NCBI RefSeq assembly: GCF_014648515.1
Contig: NZ_BMRG01000001.1
Span: forward strand, 652,443-693,869
Direction of reading: 5' to 3'
From: Saccharothrix coeruleofusca
GTDB lineage: Bacteria; Actinomycetota; Actinomycetes; Mycobacteriales; Pseudonocardiaceae
Length of the DNA: 41,427 nucleotides
The position numbers were made by a program, and so were the translations under genes. The first letter of the stretch is position 1. Every line of letters begins with the position of its first letter. The notes under the pieces were generated by a model. The model had not been told where the DNA came from. It was given only the letters and a program-made list of their open reading frames with translations, and made no database searches. Below are positions 33,238 to 40,565 of the stretch, in pieces.

Positions 33238-33393
33238 TTACTGGGTGGTGACGTTGTTGAACGGCAGCAGCGGCTCCGCCCACGGGAACACCACGAACAT
33301 CAGCAGGGCGACCACCCCGGCCACCAGCAGCAGCGCCTGGACCAGGCGCAGCGGCAGCGGGCCGGGCAGGTGCCGCCAGATCCACCCGTACAT
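33238..33393 (-). CDS. Small membrane protein coupled to the sortase
   Basis: A 51-residue protein, MYGWIWRHLPGPLPLRL followed by one long hydrophobic helix (about 17-40) and PWAEPLLPFNNVTTQ. The ATG overlaps the sortase stop (ATGA), so it is made only when the sortase is read. The short, well conserved-looking form with Trp-Arg start and Pro-rich end suggests a real membrane microprotein; I recall similar ones at this locus in related genera, but cannot check. It may assist the sortase or the PknB/CrgA machinery (inference). Confidence 0.8.
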   Translation of the reverse strand: MYGWIWRHLPGPLPLRLVQALLLVAGVVALLMFVVFPWAEPLLPFNNVTTQ

Positions 33394-34763
33394 CACTGCT
33401 CCTTCAGCTCGGGCGGGAGGAAACCGGGCGCCTTGGGGTAGTTCATCGCCAGCACCGCGTGCACGATCAGCCGCTGCTTGTCGGAGAAGCGCGGGTGGCA
33501 GGTGGTCAGCGTCATCATCGCGATCTGCTCGGCCTTGGGCGTGGTGCCGTCGGCGACGTGCGGCACCTCGTTGATCACCTCGCCCTGGCTGGGCAGCACG
33601 ATCTCCTGCCCCTGGGTCTGGGCGTAGGGCCCGCCCAGCGGCGCCACCTTCGCGCACTTGGGGTCGGACGCCTTGCTCGCCCAGTTCGCGACCTCGCTGT
33701 TCTTGGGCAGCATCCGGTAGACGAACCACTGGGTCTGCGTCTCCACCACGATCGCGTCGCAGGAGTTGAGCAGGTCCAGGTCGTTGAACGGCGCGCCCTT
33801 GCCCACCCGGTGGCCCGCCACCGAGAAGTTGCCGGGCTCGCCGGGCAGCGCGGTGCCCACGTAGTGGCCGGGGCCGATCTCCAGGTGCTTGTCGGTGGTG
33901 CCCTCGACGATGGAGAACTTGAAGTCCGGCCCGAACACCGGGATGTACATCTTGGCGAACGCCTGGCCCTCGATCAGCTCGTACTGGGCCTGGCGCTGCT
34001 GGTCGCCGCCGACGGTGTTGGCGTTCCACTGGTCGTCCAGCGCGGCCGTGGCGTCGTCCTGCTTGCCCGCCGAGATCAGGTCGGTGACGTAGACCTCGTA
34101 GACCACGAACAGCAGCATCACCAGGCCTGCGGTGATCAGCAGCTCGCCGATGGCGCGCACGGTCTTGCGCCCCGGCCCGTCCGGGGGCGGCGGTGGCGGC
34201 TTCTCCTCCTCGCGGGCGTCGGCCTCGTAGTCGTCGCCGTAAGCGTCGCTGTAGTCGTCGCTGTACTTGTCGCCGTAGTCGTCGCCGTAGTCGTCCTCGT
34301 CCTCGTCCCGCACCGGCTCGATGACCTCGGTCGGCGGGTCCACCGGGAGCGGCCGGGGCCGCTGGTGCGGACGTTGGGGCGGGCGCTGGGACGGGTGCTG
34401 GACCGGGTGCTGGGGCCGGGGCGGCGGCAGGCTGCCGGAGAACGCGTTGGCGTTGTACTGGGTCGCCCCCGCCTGCGGCACCGGGGGCACGTAGCGGGTG
34501 GCCTCGGTGGAGTGCCGGGGCGGACCGGCGGGCACCGGCGCGGGGGGCACCGGGGCGGTGTACTGGGTCACGTCCGTCGGAGACGCGACGGGCACGTGCC
34601 GGGTTGCCCCCGGCGGCACGGGGCGCGGCCGGGGGCCGGTTTCCGGCGGTTGGCCCTGGGGAAACCGCGACACCGGGTGGGGCGCCGGGTAGGGCGTCGG
34701 GCGCGGCCCCCGAGGCGGCTGTCCCGGCGGGCCGCCCTGCGGCGCGGGCGGGTCGTAGCTCAC
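33393..34763 (-). CDS. Class E sortase
   Basis: A 456-residue membrane transpeptidase. Residues 1-195 are a cytoplasmic Pro-rich tail with repeated T-(Q/R)-(Y/H) motifs and an Asp/Tyr run (about 168-190), then a membrane helix (about 208-230) and the sortase domain. Catalytic His is in VAGHRVGKG, Cys in LTTCHP and Arg in KQRLIVHA. Class E sortases attach LAXTG-type proteins to the wall or act in aerial growth. GTG start with GGGAGGT upstream. Coupled to the 51-residue protein; near crgA and pknB as in other Actinobacteria. Confidence 0.93.
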   Translation of the reverse strand: MSYDPPAPQGGPPGQPPRGPRPTPYPAPHPVSRFPQGQPPETGPRPRPVPPGATRHVPVASPTDVTQYTAPVPPAPVPAGPPRHSTEATRYVPPVPQAGATQYNANAFSGSLPPPRPQHPVQHPSQRPPQRPHQRPRPLPVDPPTEVIEPVRDEDEDDYGDDYGDKYSDDYSDAYGDDYEADAREEEKPPPPPPDGPGRKTVRAIGELLITAGLVMLLFVVYEVYVTDLISAGKQDDATAALDDQWNANTVGGDQQRQAQYELIEGQAFAKMYIPVFGPDFKFSIVEGTTDKHLEIGPGHYVGTALPGEPGNFSVAGHRVGKGAPFNDLDLLNSCDAIVVETQTQWFVYRMLPKNSEVANWASKASDPKCAKVAPLGGPYAQTQGQEIVLPSQGEVINEVPHVADGTTPKAEQIAMMTLTTCHPRFSDKQRLIVHAVLAMNYPKAPGFLPPELKEQ

Positions 34764-34824
34764 CGAAGAAACCTCCCGAACCGAGCGTCCATGACTACAC
34801 GGTGCTTCGCGGACCTGCTCGGTT

Positions 34825-34834
34825 ACGTTAACGT
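34825..34834. promoter_or_regulatory. Palindrome in the sortase/crgA promoter gap
   Basis: The perfect 10-base palindrome ACGTTAACGT lies in the 137-base divergent gap, with a partial copy GACGTTAAG at 34850-34858. Candidate site for a developmental regulator; unassigned. Confidence 0.35.
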
Positions 34835-34900
34835 GTTCCTCCAGCAGTGGACGTTAAGTCGTGCCACTGGAGACCTATCCACCCGTCAGGCGAGGACAGC

Positions 34901-35167
34901 ATGCCCAAGTCCAAGGTCCGCAAGAAGGCCGTCTACACGGCGCCTGCCGATCGCCGCACCCCGGTGAAGGTCAAGGCGGCGGGTCCTTCGCACCCCGTCT
35001 ACATCGCCGTGATGCTCGGCATGATGCTGCTCGGTCTGGCGTGGCTGGTGGTCAACTACATCGCGGGCGACCGCATCCCGGTGATGATGGACCTCGGGTC
35101 CTGGAACTTCGGCATCGGCTTCGCCCTGATGATCATCGGTCTGCTGATGACCATGCGGTGGCGCTGA
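34901..35167 (+). CDS. crgA: Cell division protein CrgA
   Basis: An 88-residue membrane protein: basic N-terminus ([13 protein letters not shown]), two membrane helices (about 32-53 and 67-85) with VVNYIAG and a short extracellular loop, ending MRWR. CrgA controls FtsZ ring and septum formation and recruits PBPs in Streptomyces and Mycobacterium. The ATG at 34901 follows GGCGAGG by five bases. Confidence 0.95.
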   Translation: MPKSKVRKKAVYTAPADRRTPVKVKAAGPSHPVYIAVMLGMMLLGLAWLVVNYIAGDRIPVMMDLGSWNFGIGFALMIIGLLMTMRWR

Positions 35168-35190
35168 CCACGCGCTACGCCTCGCGCATG

Positions 35191-35221
35191 ACGGCCCGGA
35201 CGTGCTCCACGTCCGGGCCGT
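35191..35221 (+). terminator. Terminator after crgA
   Basis: Perfect 13-base arms (35191-35203 and 35209-35221) with a five-base loop, 24 bases after the crgA stop. Confidence 0.85.
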
Positions 35222-35293
35222 CGCACGTTCACCCGACCGTGGGTCGACCGCGTCGGCGGGTGCTCGAAGCACAGCGCTGTAAGTCATCCCCAA

Positions 35294-35302
35294 TGGGGAC
35301 AA
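35294..35302 (-). promoter_or_regulatory. DnaA-box-like site 1
   Basis: Reads TTGTCCCCA on the minus strand, one base from the high-GC actinobacterial DnaA box TTGTCCACA. Confidence 0.55.
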
Positions 35303-35306
35303 CTCC

Positions 35307-35315
35307 TGTGGACAA
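35307..35315 (-). promoter_or_regulatory. DnaA box 2 (perfect)
   Basis: Reads TTGTCCACA on the minus strand, a perfect match. It is the left arm of a 12-base inverted repeat whose right arm is box 3. Confidence 0.7.
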
Positions 35316-35355
35316 CTTTGCGCCAAAATGCACAAGCGCCGGTCGCGGGCGGGAG

Positions 35356-35364
35356 TTGTCCACA
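35356..35364 (+). promoter_or_regulatory. DnaA box 3 (perfect)
   Basis: TTGTCCACA on the plus strand, inside AGTTGTCCACAG (35354-35365), the exact reverse complement of 35306-35317. It lies 32 bases before the PH-domain gene start and could overlap its promoter. Confidence 0.7.
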
Positions 35365-35396
35365 GCAGGCCGGCCGGATGCGGGACACTCGACCGC

Positions 35397-35819
35397 GTGA
35401 CCACAACTCCGACCACCCGGTCCTGGGCGCCGCGCCCGCAGGTCGTCGCCCTGGCGTGGGCGCTGGCCGCGGTGGTGCTGCTGGTGGTGCTGCTGAGCGA
35501 AGAAGCCACCACCCGGCTGCTGATGGGCAGCGCCACCGCACTGCTGCTGTTCCTGGGCGTGTACGGCACCTACGTGCGCCCCCGCCTGCTGGTGGACGAC
35601 TCCGGCCTGACCGTGCGGACCCTGTTCGGCGCCCGCCACCTGCCGTGGCACGAGGTGAAGATCCGCCTGGCGCACACCCGCAGGCTGGGCCGGGAGAGCC
35701 GCACGCTGGAGCTGGACTGGCAGCGCGGCGAGGACGAGCACCTGGTGGTGCTGACCCAGCTCGACCTGGGCGCGGACCCGCGCGACGTGGCCGACGTCCT
35801 GCACGCGCTGAGGCCGTGA
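35397..35819 (+). CDS. PH-domain-like membrane protein (bacterial PH6 type)
   Basis: A 140-residue protein with two close membrane helices (about 15-35 and 41-57) and a C-terminal PH-like beta fold (about 60-140: YVRPRLLVDDSGLTVRTLFG, LPWHEVKIRL). It takes the place of Rv0010c between crgA and ppiA in Mycobacterium. The GTG start has no Shine-Dalgarno site. Function unknown; likely a wall or division accessory protein by position. Confidence 0.85.
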   Translation: MTTTPTTRSWAPRPQVVALAWALAAVVLLVVLLSEEATTRLLMGSATALLLFLGVYGTYVRPRLLVDDSGLTVRTLFGARHLPWHEVKIRLAHTRRLGRESRTLELDWQRGEDEHLVVLTQLDLGADPRDVADVLHALRP

Positions 35820-35838
35820 GCGGCGACCAGCGCGCCGA

Positions 35839-36582
35839 TCAGCTCTGGCCGAGGTCGACGACCAGACCGGGGCGGGCCACCTCCAGCCGTCCCGCAAACG
35901 CTTGCGCCGCTGCCGCGATGGACACTTCCGGGTCGGAGTCCGGCCACAGGTGGGTGAGCACGAGCCGGTCCGCGCCCGCCGCGGCGGCGTGCTCCCCCGC
36001 CTGTCGGGCAGTGGACAGCATCGGCGCGTTGTCGGCGGGGCGCACCCGCTCGGGGAAGGTCGCCTCGGCCAGGAAGACGTCCGCGTCGCGGGCCAGGGCC
36101 ACCAGGTCCGGTGTCGGACCCGTGTCCCCGGTGTAGGACAGCACCCGCCCACCGGCGGTCAGCCGCAGGCCCGCGTTGGGCACGAAGTGCGGCAGCGACC
36201 AGGTCTCCACCCGGAACGGCCCGACCTCGAAGGGCGCGCCCGCGTCGAACTCGCGCAGGTCGTGCTCCAGCGGCACCTGGTCCAGGGCCAGCACGCGGTC
36301 CAGCGCGCCGGGCAGCGCGTGCACGGGCAGCGGCGGGGCCGGGACGTCGCCCAGCACGCGCGCCCGCAGCAGCGGGTTGAGGTCGGCGCAGTGGTCGGGA
36401 TGGCCGTGGCTGACCAGCACGGCGTCCACGTCGTGCGCGGGCAGCAGCGCCAGCAGCCGGGGCAGCACCGCGTAACCGGGGTCCACCAGCAGCCGGAAGC
36501 CTTCGTGCTCGACCAGGTAACCACCGCACGGCTGGTGCGCGGTCGGCCACGCGCCCGCACCGCCCAGCACCGTCAACCGCAC
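35839..36582 (-). CDS. Metallo-beta-lactamase-fold hydrolase (RNase Z/cyclic-nucleotide phosphodiesterase-like)
   Basis: A 247-residue MBL-fold enzyme with the zinc motif SHGHPDHCAD (about 58-67), a later His (LPHF), TGDTGP with the bridging Asp and LTHLWP at the end. The group includes atypical class II cyclic-nucleotide phosphodiesterases such as Rv1339; a role in cAMP breakdown is plausible but unproven. GTG start, three bases after the rhomboid stop, so it is last in the ppiA-rhomboid-MBL operon. Confidence 0.9.
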   Translation of the reverse strand: MRLTVLGGAGAWPTAHQPCGGYLVEHEGFRLLVDPGYAVLPRLLALLPAHDVDAVLVSHGHPDHCADLNPLLRARVLGDVPAPPLPVHALPGALDRVLALDQVPLEHDLREFDAGAPFEVGPFRVETWSLPHFVPNAGLRLTAGGRVLSYTGDTGPTPDLVALARDADVFLAEATFPERVRPADNAPMLSTARQAGEHAAAAGADRLVLTHLWPDSDPEVSIAAAAQAFAGRLEVARPGLVVDLGQS

Positions 36583-36585
36583 GGC

Positions 36586-37470
36586 TCAGCCCAGCAGCGC
36601 GGTCCGGGTGACCACCAGCAGCACCAGCACCAGCAGCGCCGCCACCACCGCCCCCGCCTGCCAGAACACCCGGCCCGGCTTCGGCGCGTAGACCAGCGCG
36701 GCGGCCATCGCCGCGCCCACGAACAGGCCACCCAGGTGGCCCAGCCAGGAGATGTTGGCGACGGTGAAGCTGAACACCACGTTCACGCCGAGCACCATCA
36801 GCACCGGCGTCAGGTTCGCCCGCAGCTTCAGCTGCGTCACCAGCAGCGCGCCCAGCAAGCCGTAGATCGCCCCCGAAGCACCCGCCACCGGCCGGTCCAC
36901 CGAGTCGAACAGGTACACCGCCACCGAGCCGCCCAGCAGCGACAGCAGGTACACCGCCAGGAAGCGGGTCCGGCCGAACACCGGCTCCAGGAGCTGACCC
37001 AGCACGTAGAGGGCGGCCATGTTGAGCAGCAGGTGCAGCGGGTCGTTGTGCAGGAAGCCCGAGGCGACCAGCCGCCACCACTCGCCGAAGTACACGCCGA
37101 TCGGCCACATCACGAAGTCGGCGTACAGCTGCGACCCGCGCAGGTCCACGGCGCTGCCCGCCTGACCGGCGGTGACCAGGAACGCCACCGCGTTGAGCGC
37201 GATCAGGACCGGCGCGACCACCATGCGCCGGGGGTTGTCCTCCGCCCCCGCCACGGTGCGGGCCGTGCGCGTGGTCCGGTTGCCCTCCATGACGCAGTCC
37301 ACGCACTGGTGGCCCACCGACGCCTCGCGCAGGCAGTCGGGGCAGGAGGGCCGGTCGCAGCGCGAGCACCGCAGCGCGGTGACCCGACCGGGGTGGCGCA
37401 CGCAGACCTGGCGGTCCGGCTGCGCGCCGATCGGGTCACCGGGCGGCGGTGGGGTCGGGGACGAGGCCAC
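36586..37470 (-). CDS. Rhomboid intramembrane serine protease with zinc-finger N-terminus
   Basis: A 294-residue protein. Residues 20-62 hold a Cys/His cluster (CVRHPG, CSRCDRPSCPDC, GHQCVDC) like a B-box zinc finger. A six-to-seven-helix rhomboid core follows with HLLLNMAALYVLG, catalytic Ser in GASGAIYG and His in LGHLGG. It cleaves membrane proteins within the bilayer; substrates unknown. The GTG start directly abuts the ppiA stop. Confidence 0.94.
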   Translation of the reverse strand: MASSPTPPPPGDPIGAQPDRQVCVRHPGRVTALRCSRCDRPSCPDCLREASVGHQCVDCVMEGNRTTRTARTVAGAEDNPRRMVVAPVLIALNAVAFLVTAGQAGSAVDLRGSQLYADFVMWPIGVYFGEWWRLVASGFLHNDPLHLLLNMAALYVLGQLLEPVFGRTRFLAVYLLSLLGGSVAVYLFDSVDRPVAGASGAIYGLLGALLVTQLKLRANLTPVLMVLGVNVVFSFTVANISWLGHLGGLFVGAAMAAALVYAPKPGRVFWQAGAVVAALLVLVLLVVTRTALLG

Positions 37471-38019
37471 TCAGCCCCGCTCGATCGAGACCTTCTCGAT
37501 CACCACGTCGGTGACCGGGCGGTCACCCGCGCCCGTGCGGGTCGCGCCGATGGCGTCCACCACCTGACGCGACTCCTGGTCGGCCACCTCGCCGAAGATG
37601 GTGTGCTTGAAGTTCAGCCAGGTGGTCGGCGCCACCGTGATGAAGAACTGGGAGCCGTTGGTGTTCGCCCCCGCGTTGGCCATGGCCAGCAGGTACGGGC
37701 GGTTGAACTGCAGCTCCGGGTGGAACTCGTCGGCGAACCGGTAGCCGGGGCCGCCGCGGCCGGTGCCCGTGGGGTCACCGCCCTGGAGCATGAAGCCCGC
37801 GATCACCCGGTGGAAGATCGAGCCGTCGTAGAACGGGCCGCTGGTGCCGCCCTTGGCGTTGGGCTCGGAGTAGTCCTTGGTGCCCTCGGCGAGCCCGACG
37901 AAGTTCGCCACCGTCTTGGGGGCGTGGTCGGGGAACAGGTTGAGCCGGATGTCGCCCTGCGAGGTGTGCAGGGTCGCCGTCACCTTGGTCCCGACGAGGG
38001 ATTCGTTGCTGTCTGCCAC
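37471..38019 (-). CDS. ppiA: Peptidyl-prolyl cis-trans isomerase (cyclophilin)
   Basis: A 182-residue cytoplasmic cyclophilin that speeds proline isomerisation in protein folding. Active-site segments FHRVIAGFMLQGGD, MANAGANTNGSQFFIT and WLNFKHTIFGEV are intact. GTG start with a poor ribosome binding site. First gene of the operon; same position as ppiA near the origin in Mycobacterium. Confidence 0.97.
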   Translation of the reverse strand: MADSNESLVGTKVTATLHTSQGDIRLNLFPDHAPKTVANFVGLAEGTKDYSEPNAKGGTSGPFYDGSIFHRVIAGFMLQGGDPTGTGRGGPGYRFADEFHPELQFNRPYLLAMANAGANTNGSQFFITVAPTTWLNFKHTIFGEVADQESRQVVDAIGATRTGAGDRPVTDVVIEKVSIERG

Positions 38020-38124
38020 AGCACCATCGTGCCATCAGTGGGCCGTTCGCGAGCGGCGCGGTTGGGGAACGGGCAGGATGGGTACTGCCCAATCGTCACT
38101 GACCGACAGCTTGTGGAGCGCGAT

Positions 38125-38832
38125 ATGGATGAGGTACAGGCCATGACCCGTGCGGGCGAGTCGGTGGGCAAGGCCGTGGGCACGGGAATCCGCGCCGCCC
38201 GCCTCGGCGCCGTCCGCGCTGGCCACGCCGGTGCTGCCGGGGCCGCTCAGCTGGCGGAGCGGGCGGAGGCCAAGCTCGCGGAGCGCGGGGTCACCGCCGA
38301 CCGCGTCCGAGGGGTCGTGGCCGACCGGGCCGTGGCGCTCGCCGAGCGCGCCGGTGAGGTCGAGAAGACCACCCGCCGCCAGCGCAAGCAGCTCGCGAAG
38401 AAGGCCGAGGCCATGCGCAAGGACGTGGTCAAGGCCGCCGAGCGGGCCCGCAAGGAGGCCAAGGTGCGCGCCAAGGACGTCCGCAAGGCGGCCAAGAAGG
38501 CCCGCAAGGAGTTCGCGGTGGTGCCGCAGCCCAAGCGCCGCCGCTGGCCGTGGGTGCTCAGCGTGCTGGCCGCCGGTCTGGTGGCGGGCTACGTGGCGCT
38601 CACCCGCAGGCCGCAGGAGGTGCACCTGCAGGAGGAGGCCACCGAGGCGCCGACCCCGGTGACCGCCGACCAGGTGGCGCCCGCGACGGGCACCACCGCG
38701 GACAGCACGGCGGGGACCTCCGCGGGCACCGCGGGCGGCAGCACCGACACCACGCCGGGCAGCACGACCGCCGACGGCGACACGCCGCAGCAGACCGCGG
38801 CGCGCAACGGCCGCGTGTCCGACCGCGGCTGA
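38125..38832 (+). CDS. Lys/Ala-rich membrane protein
   Basis: A 235-residue protein. About residues 10-75 are an Ala-rich helical stretch, 75-135 a strongly basic helix (RRQRKQLAKKAEAMRKDVV; AKDVRKAAKKARKEF) like a histone H1 tail, 140-158 one membrane helix, and the rest a Thr/Ser/Ala extracellular tail. ATG at 38125 with GGAG six bases upstream. It lies where Rv0008c-type membrane proteins sit beside ppiA. Function unknown; the basic side should face the cytoplasm and could bind nucleic acid or acidic lipid (inference). Confidence 0.8.
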   Translation: MDEVQAMTRAGESVGKAVGTGIRAARLGAVRAGHAGAAGAAQLAERAEAKLAERGVTADRVRGVVADRAVALAERAGEVEKTTRRQRKQLAKKAEAMRKDVVKAAERARKEAKVRAKDVRKAAKKARKEFAVVPQPKRRRWPWVLSVLAAGLVAGYVALTRRPQEVHLQEEATEAPTPVTADQVAPATGTTADSTAGTSAGTAGGSTDTTPGSTTADGDTPQQTAARNGRVSDRG

Positions 38833-38845
38833 CCGGCTCACCACT

Positions 38846-38886
38846 CGGCCGCCGTCCCAGGGGCCGTTCCCCTGGTGCGGCGGCCG
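38846..38886. terminator. Bidirectional terminator
   Basis: 18-base arms (38846-38863, 38869-38886) with two adjacent mismatches and a CCGTT loop, between two convergent genes. Confidence 0.8.
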
Positions 38887-38898
38887 TGAGCGCCTCCG

Positions 38899-39456
38899 CT
38901 ACAGACCCAACTCCTCGATCGCCGTCGAGGCGACCTCACGCGCCTTGATGGTCTGCCGCTGGTTGCTGGTCACCACCACCGCGGCACCCCCCTTGGCCAC
39001 CGCGTAAACCGCGCCCTGCTCGCCCACCAGCGACCCGCCCTGCCAGCCCGCGGGCACGCTGGCCGGGCTGGAGTCGGCGACCGGCGCGGCCCGGTCCACC
39101 ACCGCCTTGGCCGTGGCCTCCTCCCCCTGGAACACCCACACCGACAGCTGCACCTCGGTGGCGTTGGCGTAGAAGAAGCACGCCGGCGTGGGCTGGTCGG
39201 CGGACAGCCGCACCTTGCGCACCAGCTGCCCGTTGGCCTGGGCCACGTAGTCCGAGTCCAGGTAGGGGCAGTCGCCGTCGGCGGCGGGCTGCGGCATCGG
39301 CGGCGGCCCGGCGGGCGCGCTGGACCGCTCGGTCGTGGTCTGCACCGCTTCGGGTGATTCGGACGTCGGCGCGGCCGTGGACCCGGTGTCGCCGCACGCG
39401 GACAGCGCAGCGGTGAGGACCAAGGTGGGCAGGGCGCTCAGCAGCACTCGGTTCAT
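38899..39456 (-). CDS. Lipoprotein, DUF2020-like
   Basis: A 185-residue lipoprotein with signal peptide and lipobox LSAC (Cys21 region). After a Ser/Thr/Pro linker comes a domain with DCPYLDSDYV, ACFFYAN and AVYAVAKGGAAVVVTSNQ. The pattern resembles DUF2020 proteins of corynebacteria and mycobacteria; I name this with moderate certainty. ATG 39456 was chosen because it begins the signal peptide (MNRVLLSALP). Anchored outside the membrane. Function unknown. Confidence 0.8.
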   Translation of the reverse strand: MNRVLLSALPTLVLTAALSACGDTGSTAAPTSESPEAVQTTTERSSAPAGPPPMPQPAADGDCPYLDSDYVAQANGQLVRKVRLSADQPTPACFFYANATEVQLSVWVFQGEEATAKAVVDRAAPVADSSPASVPAGWQGGSLVGEQGAVYAVAKGGAAVVVTSNQRQTIKAREVASTAIEELGL

Positions 39457-39471
39457 AGGCGCGTCAGTCAA

Positions 39472-39584
39472 CCAGACGAGCGGACAGTAAATCGACAGGG
39501 TGACGATCTATGCACGTAACGTGAACACGGTTACCTTGATTCGTACCCTGCCGGCCGCCCGTACGACGTGAGGACTGAATCGAG
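39472..39584. promoter_or_regulatory. Divergent promoter region
   Basis: Between the lipoprotein and DoxX genes. Contains GTAAC (39520-39524) and GTTAC (about 39530s) as a loose inverted pair, in a locally AT-richer stretch that should hold both promoters. No gene seen. Confidence 0.35.
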
Positions 39585-40004
39585 ATGACCTTGTTGGATC
39601 GCGGTCGTGACCACGCCTTGGCGGTGTTCCGGATCATCGTGGGCTTCCTGTTCGTCTGCCACGGGTTGCAGAAGGTGTTCGGGGTCCTGGGCTCCAAGGG
39701 AGCCGTCCCGCTGACCTCCTGGCCCGCTGGCCCTGCCGGGCTCATCGAGCTGATCGGCGGTCTGCTGATCATGCTCGGCCTGTGGACGAGGGTCGCCGCG
39801 CTGATCTCCTCGGGAGCGATGGCCTACGCCTACTTCGTGGTGCACCAGCCGAGGGGTCTGCTGCCCATCGAGAACGGCGGTGAACTGGCCGCCGCCTACT
39901 CGTGGGTGTTCCTGCTGCTGGCCTTCACCGGCCCCGGCGCCTGGGCGCTGGACCGGGTGATCGCCGCCCGCAAGGGCCAACCGGCCGAGCTGGCCACCGC
40001 GTAG
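39585..40004 (+). CDS. DoxX-family membrane protein
   Basis: A 139-residue protein with four membrane helices and the family marks FLFVCHGLQKVFG, ELIGGLLIMLGLWTR and AYFVVHQPRG. DoxX-type proteins are quinone-linked oxidoreductase subunits or redox-stress membrane proteins; the precise role is not defined. ATG start; single gene with its own strong terminator. Confidence 0.9.
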   Translation: MTLLDRGRDHALAVFRIIVGFLFVCHGLQKVFGVLGSKGAVPLTSWPAGPAGLIELIGGLLIMLGLWTRVAALISSGAMAYAYFVVHQPRGLLPIENGGELAAAYSWVFLLLAFTGPGAWALDRVIAARKGQPAELATA

Positions 40005-40023
40005 CGACGGCGCAGCGGAACGG

Positions 40024-40067
40024 ACGGGAAAGGCCCCGCACTCCGTGGAGTGCGGGGCCTTTCCCGT
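40024..40067 (+). terminator. Strong terminator after doxX
   Basis: Arms of 21 bases (40024-40044 and 40047-40067), nearly a perfect palindrome, containing GGGAAAGGCCCCGCACTCC and ending in TTTCCC on the downstream arm. Confidence 0.9.
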
Positions 40068-40114
40068 TGACGCGGTCCCACCGGAGGCGGACAGGCGTCC
40101 CACCCCTCAACACA

Positions 40115-40150
40115 GAAGAGCGGAACCCGGTTCACCGGATTCCGCTCTTC
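40115..40150 (-). terminator. Terminator after tRNA-Ala
   Basis: 16-base arms (40115-40130, 40135-40150) with one C-A mismatch and a TTCA loop, 22 bases after the tRNA 3' end on the minus strand. Confidence 0.8.
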
Positions 40151-40171
40151 CGCAATTCTTGGGCTTACTGG

Positions 40172-40247
40172 TGGTGGAGACGAGGGGAATCGAACCCCTA
40201 ACCCCCGCCTTGCAAAGGCGGTGCTCTGCCAATTGAGCTACGTCCCC
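40172..40247 (-). tRNA. tRNA-Ala (TGC anticodon)
   Basis: Minus-strand cloverleaf: acceptor GGGGACG/CGTCTCC, D arm GCTC..GAGC, anticodon stem CGCCT with loop TTTGCAA (TGC at 40212-40214), T arm GGGG-TTCGATT-CCCC, and an encoded CCA. 76 bases. Confidence 0.97.
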
Positions 40248-40282
40248 GTCCGAGGAGCGGCAGCTCGACCGCCCTCGCGGGC

Positions 40283-40402
40283 TCAGTCGTTCGGAGCAGT
40301 GGCCTCGCGCCACAGGTCCGCGTCGGCCTTGGCCGAACGGCTGCGCTTGACGAAGAACAGAACCGCACCGGCGACAGCGACAAGTGCGATGATCTTCTTC
40401 AC
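40283..40402 (-). CDS. DLW-39 family small protein
   Basis: A 39-residue protein starting at GTG with AGAGGGGAA upstream: a membrane-like N-terminus (KKIIALVAVAGAVLFFVKR) and ending ADLWREATAPND. The DLW motif and the exact length of 39 fit the actinobacterial DLW-39 group, always found by the tRNA-Ile/tRNA-Ala genes near gyrA. Function unknown. Confidence 0.93.
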   Translation of the reverse strand: MKKIIALVAVAGAVLFFVKRSRSAKADADLWREATAPND

Positions 40403-40438
40403 GTCTGTTCCCCTCTGACAAATCCTGCGAACTTCCGG

Positions 40439-40512
40439 TGGGCCTAGGAGGACTCGAACCTCCGACCTCTTCGTTATCAGCGAAGCGCTCTAACCGTCTG
40501 AGCTATAGGCCC
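40439..40512 (-). tRNA. tRNA-Ile (GAT anticodon)
   Basis: Minus-strand cloverleaf: acceptor GGGCCTA/TAGGCCC with discriminator A, D arm GCTC..GAGC, anticodon stem with loop CTGATAA (GAT), T arm GGAGG-TTCGAGT-CCTCC. CCA not encoded. 74 bases. Confidence 0.97.
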
Positions 40513-40565
40513 TCGGGGCGACGACGGCAACTCTACAACACCTGCCGCCGCAGCCCCAAATCGGG

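Noticed and set aside
35902-38832. Long plus-strand open frame over the MBL/rhomboid/ppiA genes
   Set aside because: Only its last part (from 38125) has protein-like composition and a ribosome binding site; the rest mirrors three well-defined minus-strand genes.
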